Positions 9,072-16,996 of a stretch of 35,082 nt of DNA are shown here, piece after piece. The stretch's first letter is position 1; each line of letters begins with the position of its first letter. The stretch is from NCBI RefSeq assembly GCF_037132785.1, contig NZ_JBAHZZ010000072.1, positions 1 through 35,082 of the forward strand, written 5' to 3'. The notes under the pieces are model-generated. The model saw only the letters and a list, made by a program, of their open reading frames with translations, ran no database searches and was not told where the DNA came from. The stretch is from Flavicella sp037132785. GTDB taxonomy: Bacteria; Bacteroidota; Bacteroidia; Flavobacteriales; Flavobacteriaceae. Made by a program: the position numbers and the translations under genes.

Positions 9072-9836
9072 TTATATTCCTAAAGCTTGACCACCACCAA
9101 TTTGGATAGTCTCAGCTGTAATAAATGCAGCGTCTTCACTCGCTAAGAAAGAAACAACTGAAGCAACATCTTCTGGTTGACCTAATCTTCCTAACATAAT
9201 ACTATTTTTCCAAGAAGCAAACACTTCTGGCTTCGTAGATTTAATTTGTGCATGGAAAGGAGTGTCAATTGTACCAGGAGATACAGCATTTACTCTAATT
9301 CCGTATTCTGCTAAATCTTTTGCTAAAGCTCTTGTGATAGTATGAACTCCTGCTTTAGAAGTTCCATAAATTCCAGCACCAGGACCTCCTGCATTCCAAG
9401 CTGCATTTGAAGTATAGTTTATAATTGAAGCATTTTCAGCTTTTTTTAAGAAAGGTATTGCTGCTCTTGAAGCAAAAAATGTTGAATCAAGATTTAAAGC
9501 CATTACAAATCTGTAAAATTCAGTCGTCATTTCTTCAAATCTAGATCTACCACCTAAACCTCCAGCGTTGTTTACAAGCAGGTTGATTTTTCCATACTTT
9601 TCACCGATTTTAGTAATATTTAAAGTTACCGCTTTATCATCTGTAACATCAAAACCATAGTATTCTGCTGTGATTCCTTCTGCTTTAAGTTCTTCAACTC
9701 TCTTTGCTCCATCTTCATGATCAATACCATTTAAAACTACAGTATATCCGTCTTTTCCTAATCTTCTTGCTACTTGAAAACCGATGCCTCCTGTAGCTCC
9801 AGTGATTATTGCTACTTTTCCTTGAAATTTACTCAT
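9072..9836 (-). CDS. SDR oxidoreductase, probable DEH reductase
   Basis: A 254-residue classical short-chain dehydrogenase/reductase, cytoplasmic. The nucleotide-binding motif TGATGGIG is at 13-20, NNAGG at 89-93, and the catalytic Ser143, Tyr157 and Lys161 sit in YTSN and YGTSK. In alginate loci of marine bacteria the SDR next to the transporter and KdgF reduces 4-deoxy-L-erythro-5-hexoseulose uronate (DEH) to 2-keto-3-deoxygluconate. The assignment rests on family and context. It follows the MFS gene at 77 bp, in the same direction. The cofactor preference cannot be decided safely. An alternative would be another sugar-acid dehydrogenase. Confidence 0.85.
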   Translation of the reverse strand: MSKFQGKVAIITGATGGIGFQVARRLGKDGYTVVLNGIDHEDGAKRVEELKAEGITAEYYGFDVTDDKAVTLNITKIGEKYGKINLLVNNAGGLGGRSRFEEMTTEFYRFVMALNLDSTFFASRAAIPFLKKAENASIINYTSNAAWNAGGPGAGIYGTSKAGVHTITRALAKDLAEYGIRVNAVSPGTIDTPFHAQIKSTKPEVFASWKNSIMLGRLGQPEDVASVVSFLASEDAAFITAETIQIGGGQALGI

Positions 9837-9913
9837 AATATATATATTTGTGTGATTAATTTTATTGTTATAATTCTATTTTTGTTTTTTCATTTTGAAA
9901 TAATTAAGAAATT

Positions 9914-11209
9914 TTACTTTTCAGATTTTAAAGTCTCAATTTTTGGTATCAATATCCATACACTTGCTAATACTATAGCTGCGAGGATTGCTCCAATTAT
10001 AAAAGCTGGTGCATAATTACCTCCAACTGTTAATATAGGAACTAAAGCTATTAAACCAGCCCCCGTTAATTTAGCTGCTGTACCAGAAAAACCAGAAAGT
10101 GTTCCTACGGTTTTCTTTCCAAATAAATCACTTGGTAGTGTTTGTACATTTCCAATTGCAGTTTGAAACCCGAAAAGAACTGCAGCCATTATCAATACTG
10201 CTGCCATAGGAGAGCCTGGGTTTGATAAAGCCAATAAAGAAGGAAGCATAATAACACATCCAAGCGTTATAACAATCTTACGAGTCTTGTCTACATTCCA
10301 CCCCGCTTTTAATCTGTTTTGCGCTAATAAGCCTCCAAACCAAGCACCTAACATAGCACCTACATAAGGAACCCAGCCGTATATACCAATACTTTTAATA
10401 TCCATATTATAAACTTCTGAAAGATATTGAGGAATCCAAAAGACGAATAACCACCATATTGGATCTATTGCAGCAGATGCAATAATAACTCCCCAACTTT
10501 GTTTACGTGAAAGTAATTCACGAACAGATGGATTATATTCAGTTGATACTTTGTTATTATCCTCTACCTCTTCTTGACCTGCTAATATGTAATTTTTTTC
10601 AAGTTCTGTCAACCAAGGATGGTTTTTTGGTGGAGCTTTTACTATAATTAACCATGGGATTAACCAAAGCAAACCAATAAGACCAATTATAATAAATATC
10701 ATTTGCCAGCTAAAATAAATTGTTAGAAAAGCTATGGTTGGTATGGCTACAATACCACCTATAGCAGCTCCTGAATTAAATAATCCCTGTGCAAATGCTC
10801 TTTCGGTAGCTGGAAACCATTCTGCATTTCCTTTAGCTGCCCCTGGCCAGTTTCCTGCTTCAGATATACCTAATAGAGATCTAAAAATAGCAAAACTCAA
10901 TACACCAGTTGCCAAAGCATGAAGTGCTGTAGATATTGACCAAAAACCAATAGATAAAACAAAACCAATACGTGTTCCAACCTTATCAAATATTTTTCCA
11001 AAAATTGACTGTCCAAAAGCATATGAGAACATAAATACAACAGAAATCAGAGCATAAATCTCTTTTCTTTCATCCACGGTTTTATCGGGATATAAATCTT
11101 CTGATATGCTTGGCCATAAAACTACCAGAGCTTGTCTGTCAATATAATTAATTACAGTTGCTAAAGCTATCAAAGCAATTACCCACCATCTTAATCCTTT
11201 TACTTTCAT
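9914..11209 (-). CDS. MFS transporter, hexuronate (ExuT/ACS) type
   Basis: A 431-residue inner-membrane major facilitator with about 12 hydrophobic segments. The start has the anion:cation symporter pattern INYIDRQAL, the loop motif GKIFDKVGTRIG between helices 2 and 3, and the segment GNWPGAAKGNAEWFP seen in hexuronate transporters. It likely brings unsaturated uronate or DEH across the inner membrane for the SDR. It lies between the GntR regulator and the SDR, as in other alginate loci. A 245-bp gap separates it from the regulator; no TGGnnnACCA operator is seen there, so it may be co-transcribed with the regulator or have an unrecognised promoter. Confidence 0.88.
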   Translation of the reverse strand: MKVKGLRWWVIALIALATVINYIDRQALVVLWPSISEDLYPDKTVDERKEIYALISVVFMFSYAFGQSIFGKIFDKVGTRIGFVLSIGFWSISTALHALATGVLSFAIFRSLLGISEAGNWPGAAKGNAEWFPATERAFAQGLFNSGAAIGGIVAIPTIAFLTIYFSWQMIFIIIGLIGLLWLIPWLIIVKAPPKNHPWLTELEKNYILAGQEEVEDNNKVSTEYNPSVRELLSRKQSWGVIIASAAIDPIWWLFVFWIPQYLSEVYNMDIKSIGIYGWVPYVGAMLGAWFGGLLAQNRLKAGWNVDKTRKIVITLGCVIMLPSLLALSNPGSPMAAVLIMAAVLFGFQTAIGNVQTLPSDLFGKKTVGTLSGFSGTAAKLTGAGLIALVPILTVGGNYAPAFIIGAILAAIVLASVWILIPKIETLKSEK

Positions 11210-11454
11210 ATTAGTTTGTTTTAAATTGTATATCCCTTTTAGTTAAATAAAGACATCATTCTTCTTTTTTCGATAATTGATTATTTTCAATTATGAATTT
11301 ATCTAGCTTGATTTTGCTAGTAATAGGTAAATTTAAATGGAGTAAAACTTTTAGTTTTATATCTATAATTAAATAATTATAGTAATTTAAATTTACACCC
11401 CTCCAATTACTTTTTATCTCAAATAAAGTTGTGCATCTTTATTATCAATATTAT

Positions 11455-12162
11455 TTATTCGTTTGTACTATTACAGTATTCATATAATGTTTTAAAATGA
11501 ATTTTCATTTTTTCTTTAACCAATTCTTCATCCTGTAATTTAATCGCGTTAAATATTTCTTCATGTTCTTTAATACCTGCAATAGCCAAGCCATCTGCGC
11601 AAACATGATGTTTTTCTATGTTGATAATAATTTCAGGAGTTATTATTAACATAAAAGTATTGATAGTACTGTTCTTAGAGGCTTTTGCAATTGCTAAATG
11701 GAATAATAAATCTTCCTGTACAGCATCTTCACCTCTAAGCGCTTTTTCTCTAAAAGCATCTAATGATTCTTTAATTTGTTCTAAATCCTCATCTGTTCTC
11801 CTAATTGCAGCTAACGAAGCGGATTTTAATTCTAATAAAATCCTTGTCTCTACTAAAGATTTAAAATCTGGCTTTTCTAATCGTAAAATATCTTCAATCA
11901 TACCATTAAGAGCAACTATACCAATATTAGCAACAAAAGTTCCACTTTGAGGAATTGAATTTAACAAACCGTAAAATTCTAATTTCTGAATCGTTTCACG
12001 AATGCAACTTCTACTAAAATTAAACTTTTCAGAAAGCATTCTTTCTGAGGGTAATTTATCACCCGGTTCTAAGTTTTTATAGTTGATTAAATCTCTAATT
12101 TTAGAGATAATCGTATTTTGTACTTCTTTGTGTTCGTGTTTAGTTATTACTTCTAATTTCAT
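11455..12162 (-). CDS. GntR-family transcriptional regulator, FadR/FCD subfamily
   Basis: A 235-residue DNA-binding regulator. The winged helix spans ~11-80 with the GntR signature LPSERMLSEKFNFSRSCIRE. The C-terminal all-helical FCD ligand domain (~95-225) has the likely metal-binding pattern: Asp/His in EDLLFHLAIAKASKN and later His residues in KEHEEIF and KIHFKTL. Relatives such as UxuR, ExuR and KdgR-like proteins respond to uronate or keto-deoxy sugar acids. A single TGGTTAACCA site lies 25 bp before the start codon and paired copies lie before PL17, susC1 and susC2, so autoregulation and repression of the locus are likely. The inducer may be an alginate-derived acid such as KDG or DEH (inference). 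Confidence 0.9.
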   Translation of the reverse strand: MKLEVITKHEHKEVQNTIISKIRDLINYKNLEPGDKLPSERMLSEKFNFSRSCIRETIQKLEFYGLLNSIPQSGTFVANIGIVALNGMIEDILRLEKPDFKSLVETRILLELKSASLAAIRRTDEDLEQIKESLDAFREKALRGEDAVQEDLLFHLAIAKASKNSTINTFMLIITPEIIINIEKHHVCADGLAIAGIKEHEEIFNAIKLQDEELVKEKMKIHFKTLYEYCNSTNE

Positions 12163-12186
12163 ATAGCTTTGTGTTTTCAGCCGGAT

Positions 12187-12216
12187 TGGTTAACCAGTTT
12201 AAGCGTGATAAATATA
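12187..12216 (-). promoter_or_regulatory. Promoter and single GntR operator of the regulator gene
   Basis: TGGTTAACCA at 12187-12196 is a perfect 10-bp palindrome. TATATTTA (minus strand, 12209-12216) is a -7 candidate with one mismatch, putting transcription start near 12202, so the operator would begin just after the start site. This is the only single copy of the motif; the other three loci have two. Confidence 0.6.
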
Positions 12217-12325
12217 AGTATATTTTTCAGTCTAAAAAAACATTATTTGTATTTGTTTTTATTAGTTATTTATGGTTTTTAAAACTTTAGAGGGTAAAAA
12301 CATCAATAAAATTCATCAAACTTTG

Positions 12326-13252
12326 TTAATGTGTTATTGTTAAATCGTAATATTTTACCGTTGAAAACGCAGTATTATCAGTGCTTCCCAGGTAGTTACC
12401 TGCTTTAAAATAATTTTCAAATACACCCCATTTTATTATGTGTTCTGAATCGTATACTTTAGACATTGTTTCATTAAGTATAACTTCCATTCTGCCTTCT
12501 GTGGCAATAATCTCTATAGTGAATTTATCAAATCCAACTTCAACTGGAAAATTATATCCATCATCGTTTCCCCAAGATGTTGTTTCTAATATCTGTAGCG
12601 AATCTGCATTGGGGTCATTTAGTGTTTTTGTTTTTACTCTTATTATATTATCCTGCCAATATATTTTTAACATTGGAGGAGCATTATTGTCTTTTTGACC
12701 AATTAGGTCTCTTTGTTCATTTGTCAGTCTTCCATGAATTTGCATAATTATAATTTTATCATAATCACCATCGCTTTTTTTTGAGACATTTGAAACAGAC
12801 AAAGTGCCTTTTAATCTCCCTCCTTGTTTAAAAGTCCAATTGGTAGAATTACTACCAGGAATCATTTGTTCTCTTAATTCGGTTCTTGAATAGCTAGAAT
12901 TTGCAGTAGAAGAACCGGGATAAGTATAAAAAACCAAAGCTCCATTTATAGAGTCGTTATAAAAAAAAGGTTTTAATGTCTCGTTAGTTGCATATGTTAA
13001 TATTTTTGGAGGTTCAATTTCATCTGGCGCACCAATTGGGAGTGTTACTTTCCAATTATTTAAATCAATATCAGGTAGGATATAAGTTGGATCAATGGTT
13101 TCTTCAACTTCAACTTCTTCTTCAACTTCTGTTTCAAGATCCTCTTGAGCTATAGACTCTTCATTTTCTTGACAACTAGAACAAAGTAAAATAATAAAAG
13201 ATACTATTAATAACCTGTTTATGAATTGTTGTATGTGTGTTTTTAATTTCAT
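12326..13252 (-). CDS. Alginate lyase, polysaccharide lyase family 7, surface-type lipoprotein
   Basis: A 308-residue PL7 lyase, one catalytic beta-jelly-roll domain (~60-308). The conserved strands read RTELREQ (from Arg123), QIH (171-173, catalytic His173) and YFKAGNY near 280 (catalytic Tyr). QIH rather than QVH is usually associated with guluronate-containing bonds. It is a lipoprotein (Cys27), and the residues after the cysteine and the linker to ~54 are strongly acidic (EVEEEVEVEE), as expected for export to the cell surface in Flavobacteriia. It is the last gene of the susC1 operon, 9 bp after the sister PL7 gene and ~65% similar to it by eye in the core, so a tandem duplication is likely. 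Confidence 0.93.
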   Translation of the reverse strand: MKLKTHIQQFINRLLIVSFIILLCSSCQENEESIAQEDLETEVEEEVEVEETIDPTYILPDIDLNNWKVTLPIGAPDEIEPPKILTYATNETLKPFFYNDSINGALVFYTYPGSSTANSSYSRTELREQMIPGSNSTNWTFKQGGRLKGTLSVSNVSKKSDGDYDKIIIMQIHGRLTNEQRDLIGQKDNNAPPMLKIYWQDNIIRVKTKTLNDPNADSLQILETTSWGNDDGYNFPVEVGFDKFTIEIIATEGRMEVILNETMSKVYDSEHIIKWGVFENYFKAGNYLGSTDNTAFSTVKYYDLTITH

Positions 13253-13261
13253 TGAGTTGTT

Positions 13262-14194
13262 CTATTTATGACTTACCTCTAATTCGTAATATTTAATTTT
13301 TGAATATGCTCCCTCATCTCTAGATTGAAAATAATTTCCTGCTTTAAAATAATTTTCGAAAATGCCCCATTTTTCCATATGAATATTTTCATAAACTTTA
13401 TATTCATTTTTGTTTAAAATGATTACCATTTTACCTTCAGAAACTTTAACTTCTAAAATGAATTTTCTAAAACCTACTTCTTGCTCAAAATTGAAACCCG
13501 CATCGTCACCCCAAGCATCTTTATGTAACATTTCTTCGTAAGTTGCATTTAAGTTTTTAAGTACTTTTGTTTTTATCCTTACTTTTCCTTTGTCCCAATA
13601 TATTTTCAATATAGGAGGTGCGTTATTGTCTTTTTGTCCAATTAAATAGCGTTGTTCATTTGTTAAACGACCATGAATTTGCATAATTATAGTCTTGTGA
13701 TATTTACCTTCAGAATCTCTGGTAGTTTCTTTCATCGCCAATTTCCCTTTCATGTAGCCACCTTGCTTAAATGTCCAATTTACATGATTGCTTCCGGGAA
13801 CCATTTGCTCTCTTAACTCGGATCTCGAATATTTTGTATTCGCTGTTGTTGAATTAGTTGGCATGGCGTGGAAAACGATTGCTCCTACAGCAGAATCGTT
13901 ATACATATATGGCTTAAGCACCTCATTTGTTGCATAATCCAATATTTCTGGTGGCTCTACACTTATTGTTTTTCCTTTTCCATTACCTGCAGGTATCGTT
14001 ACTTTCCAATGACTCAAATCTATTTTTGGGAGTTTAACTTTCTTTCTTCTTTTCTTCTTCTTTTTCTTTTGATCTTTGGTTTCAATTTTAACGTCAAATT
14101 CTGTAACGCTTTCCTTTTGTACTTGAGAGAAAGCATTGGAAGACAGAAATACTGTTAATAGGAATACTAATATATATTTACGAATTTTTTTCAT
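13262..14194 (-). CDS. Alginate lyase, polysaccharide lyase family 7, secreted, polybasic linker
   Basis: A 310-residue PL7 lyase with a Sec signal peptide (cleavage expected near NAFSQ, no lipobox). The catalytic domain spans ~55-310. Motifs: RSELREQ from Arg124, QIH at 172-174 with catalytic His174, and YFKAGNYFQ from Tyr282. Between the signal and the domain, residues 43-54 are almost all Lys/Arg (KKKKKKRRKK). That charge could bind polyanionic alginate or lipopolysaccharide; this is inference. It follows the PKD-protein gene after a 118-bp gap that holds a hairpin, and precedes the second PL7 gene by 9 bp. It probably acts as an endolyase in the periplasm or outside the cell. Confidence 0.93.
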   Translation of the reverse strand: MKKIRKYILVFLLTVFLSSNAFSQVQKESVTEFDVKIETKDQKKKKKKRRKKVKLPKIDLSHWKVTIPAGNGKGKTISVEPPEILDYATNEVLKPYMYNDSAVGAIVFHAMPTNSTTANTKYSRSELREQMVPGSNHVNWTFKQGGYMKGKLAMKETTRDSEGKYHKTIIMQIHGRLTNEQRYLIGQKDNNAPPILKIYWDKGKVRIKTKVLKNLNATYEEMLHKDAWGDDAGFNFEQEVGFRKFILEVKVSEGKMVIILNKNEYKVYENIHMEKWGIFENYFKAGNYFQSRDEGAYSKIKYYELEVSHK

Positions 14195-14252
14195 TTTTCA
14201 CTTATTGATTATTCCAGTTAAACTATAACATTAAAGGATTATTAGATAATGT

Positions 14253-14279
14253 ATTGCTCTATCAATTAGATAGAGCAAT
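14253..14279 (-). other. Intercistronic hairpin before the PL7 pair
   Basis: ATTGCTCTATC at 14253-14263 pairs perfectly with 14269-14279 around a 5-nt AT loop. There is no T tract on the minus strand after it, so it is more likely an mRNA stability or processing element in the susC1 operon than a full terminator. Confidence 0.5.
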
Positions 14280-14312
14280 TACATCAATTATTTTTGTGTT
14301 GATATCATAAAA

Positions 14313-15797
14313 TTAAAACCCAGGAGTAATAATATCAATATTATCAATAAATACTTCATGACTACTATCAACAGCTCCTGATGCTCTCACATAAATTACA
14401 ATTTTATTTGCTGTAGCTTCAAAAGTAAATGTGGTAGTAGTAAATGTGTCGTTAGAACTTGAAGATTTAGAACTATTAAAATCGTTTGTGATATTAAAAT
14501 AAACATCAGCATTATCTAAAATGTTTTCTTCAGTCGTTATTTCATTATTTAAAATAAATACTTCTGTATTCACTCCTTCGGCTTCAGAACGAGTATCAAT
14601 AGTAAAGGTATACTCTACACCTGCTTCAACTGCAACTACTTGGTATAAACGACGACAAGCTTCATTTATCTTTACTCCTCTACCTGCACCTGCATTAGTC
14701 CCAAATTTATTACCATCACCTGTAGAGCCCGGTTGTTCATCAGCATCTCCACAATTCGTAGCAAGCCAATCTGCTAAATCAGAATTGTACCAAATGGCTC
14801 TATATGGACTGTCTATTGTTCCTAATATATCATCAACTACTTTACTATTTGGCGTCATATCCCATGCATCAGCATTGTCACTTGTATTGGATGTGTGGTC
14901 ATTACACGTACTATTTAATACAACAGCTTCAAATGTCGGTTCAACACCTCCCACCGGAACTGCTTTTGTAATACTTTTTGACACCCCAGAATCATTTGTA
15001 GTAGTTAATGTTACACTATAAGTCCCATCTGTAGAATACGTATGTGTGGGGTTCACCTCTGATGAAACAGCACTACCATCTCCAAAATCCCAACTATGTG
15101 TTGTTGCTAAAATTGAAGCATCTATAAAAGTTGCTGTTAAAGAAGAAGTTGTAAACGAAAAATTAGGAACTGTAGAGAATACCAATCCTTCTATATTTTT
15201 GGTGACAGAAATTTTATCGCCTAAAAAATTCGTTGCTGTTAGCGTAGCTGCAACAGTTGCATCTGATATATATACATGTACAGGACTAAAGTTGGGATCT
15301 TCTTCTGTATCTTCAGAATCCCATTCTAAAGTATCTCCATCTCCAAAATCCCAAACTAAGCTATTTGCACCTGAAGTTTGATTGTCAAAAGACACTTCTG
15401 TATCAATCATTTCAAAGCCAAAATCAACAAACATAGGTGATACATTTGATGAATCACTTGCGAATAAACCATCAGAACTTTCTGTGGTTAGTTTTACTTT
15501 ATACAAACCACCTTCTGCATACGTATAATCTGGATTTGGTTCAGTTGACGTATTACCATCACCAAAATCCCAGCTATAAGAAGCCGCATCTGTTGAATAA
15601 CTTCTAAATACAATTGACATATTATCGTCTGGATTTGTACTCGTTGTAAATAAAGTGTTCGGTTGTATATCATTTACATTTCCCGTTGGCACATCAAACT
15701 CTTCAGTCTCTTGATCAATACAAGACACAAAACCTACTACTATAAAAAATAGGGTTATAATATTTTTATTGAATTTTTCAATTAATTTATAAATCAT
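14313..15797 (-). CDS. Surface glycan-binding lipoprotein with three PKD domains
   Basis: A 494-residue lipoprotein (Cys26, followed by acidic residues, so probably surface exposed). Three PKD domains follow, recognised by WDFGDG at about 76-81, 149-154 and 236-241, covering ~45-285. The C-terminal part (~290-494) is a predicted beta-sandwich with Cys298, Cys348 and Cys383 or nearby; it resembles the C-terminal domain of the preceding gene's product (compare VEAGVEYTFTIDTRS with VTPGATYVLTYFS). It has no enzyme motif. By position after susD it is a SusE/F-like or SGBP protein that would hold alginate for the SusCD pair. 13 bp separate it from the upstream gene. Confidence 0.82.
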   Translation of the reverse strand: MIYKLIEKFNKNIITLFFIVVGFVSCIDQETEEFDVPTGNVNDIQPNTLFTTSTNPDDNMSIVFRSYSTDAASYSWDFGDGNTSTEPNPDYTYAEGGLYKVKLTTESSDGLFASDSSNVSPMFVDFGFEMIDTEVSFDNQTSGANSLVWDFGDGDTLEWDSEDTEEDPNFSPVHVYISDATVAATLTATNFLGDKISVTKNIEGLVFSTVPNFSFTTSSLTATFIDASILATTHSWDFGDGSAVSSEVNPTHTYSTDGTYSVTLTTTNDSGVSKSITKAVPVGGVEPTFEAVVLNSTCNDHTSNTSDNADAWDMTPNSKVVDDILGTIDSPYRAIWYNSDLADWLATNCGDADEQPGSTGDGNKFGTNAGAGRGVKINEACRRLYQVVAVEAGVEYTFTIDTRSEAEGVNTEVFILNNEITTEENILDNADVYFNITNDFNSSKSSSSNDTFTTTTFTFEATANKIVIYVRASGAVDSSHEVFIDNIDIITPGF

Positions 15798-15810
15798 AAT
15801 ATTAAATTTT

Positions 15811-16983
15811 TTATTGTTTAACTACTATGTCAAATGAATCTAATCTAGATTCATCACCTGAATTACGTGCATAGATTATAACCGATTCATTTTCTCCTGC
15901 TTCAAAAGTAATGGCATGCTTTTTGAATACATTCACAACTCTTCCAACGCTGTTGTCTGTTCTAGATGCAACTATATATTCTTCTAGTTGGGCATCTTCG
16001 TAAGAATCAGCAGAAGATTTAAGTATAGAAACTTTCATTTCTCCATAGGTATTCATGTTAAAAGCGCTGAAATATGTTAAAACATACGTTGCTCCTGGAG
16101 TAACTTCAATTTCTTGGTAAAGAGCTCTAGTCCCATCAGCAGGGAATTTAGCGGCCTGTGTACCTTCCGGTAGAACACCTTCCGATTTTGTGTTAATCTG
16201 AAATACAGAACCCCAGGAAGAAGAACTAGGGGCTCTCCATGAATCTCTACCGTCTCCTGTTCCATCAAACAAGCTATTGTCTTCAAAACCAGGTTCTCCA
16301 ATCTCAGGTATAGCAATTGTTGGAACTGCCTCAGTTACTGTAATTAATTTTTCTGTTTCTTCAAATTTACCAAGGTTATCGATTACCTTTAAAGCGACCG
16401 TATAAACACCTGGATTTGGAAACGAAAAAATCAATTCTTGATCTTGTAATGTAGCTGGAGGAAGTTCGGAAATTTGAGTTTCTAAATCCGCAACATTTTG
16501 TAAAGTTTCCTCTGAAAGTGTTTGATTTGCTTCTTCAAGTTGAATTTCTAAAGCCACAATTTCAGCTTCATATACAACAACTTTATCAGGATCAGTTTCA
16601 CAAGGTATTTTAAATTCTAAAGCCTTAATCTGTTTTTCAATAGCTATAACTGTAGCTAATTCAGCTTCAATTAATAGCTCAAGAATAGGTAAATCTTTAT
16701 TAATCATCGTTACTCCTTCAATAGGAGTTACTGTCCAGTCATAATAAATACCATTTACAGCTAAATTTGAACCTGCTTGAAAATTAAAATCATATTTGGC
16801 CCATAATTCAAGGTCATTACAGTCAAATTCTGAAGATGTAACGTCAGTGATGTTGTAAAAAGGAGTTGGTGGTGAAGGGTCATGTAAATCACCAACATCA
16901 GGCAAATCATCATTGACACAAGAGGTTAGGAATACGAAGATCGCTAACGCGATATATTTCAAATTAAATAAATTTTTATTCAT
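15811..16983 (-). CDS. Surface glycan-binding lipoprotein with a helical insertion
   Basis: A 390-residue lipoprotein (lipobox FLTSC, Cys22). The start used is the ATG at 16981-16983, giving a normal lipoprotein signal; the frame is open 12 codons further but overlaps susD1. Residues ~40-95 and 180-217 look like two parts of one PKD/Ig-like domain, ending in PGVYTVALKVIDNLG. Between them, ~99-180 is helical, with heptad-like Leu/Ile/Glu repeats (EKQIKALEF, EIVALEIQLEEAN, VADLETQISEL), probably an antiparallel coiled coil. The C-terminal ~222-390 is a carbohydrate-binding-type beta-sandwich. Its position directly after susD1 (13 bp) implies a role in glycan capture for SusC1. The ligand is presumed to be alginate. 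Confidence 0.78.
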   Translation of the reverse strand: MNKNLFNLKYIALAIFVFLTSCVNDDLPDVGDLHDPSPPTPFYNITDVTSSEFDCNDLELWAKYDFNFQAGSNLAVNGIYYDWTVTPIEGVTMINKDLPILELLIEAELATVIAIEKQIKALEFKIPCETDPDKVVVYEAEIVALEIQLEEANQTLSEETLQNVADLETQISELPPATLQDQELIFSFPNPGVYTVALKVIDNLGKFEETEKLITVTEAVPTIAIPEIGEPGFEDNSLFDGTGDGRDSWRAPSSSSWGSVFQINTKSEGVLPEGTQAAKFPADGTRALYQEIEVTPGATYVLTYFSAFNMNTYGEMKVSILKSSADSYEDAQLEEYIVASRTDNSVGRVVNVFKKHAITFEAGENESVIIYARNSGDESRLDSFDIVVKQ

Positions 16984-16996
16984 TATTATGTGTTTT

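Noticed and set aside
14521..15381. Plus-strand open frames of 111-166 codons opposite the PKD gene
   Set aside because: Antisense shadows caused by the Ser/Thr-rich coding bias of the PKD gene; no start context or domain.
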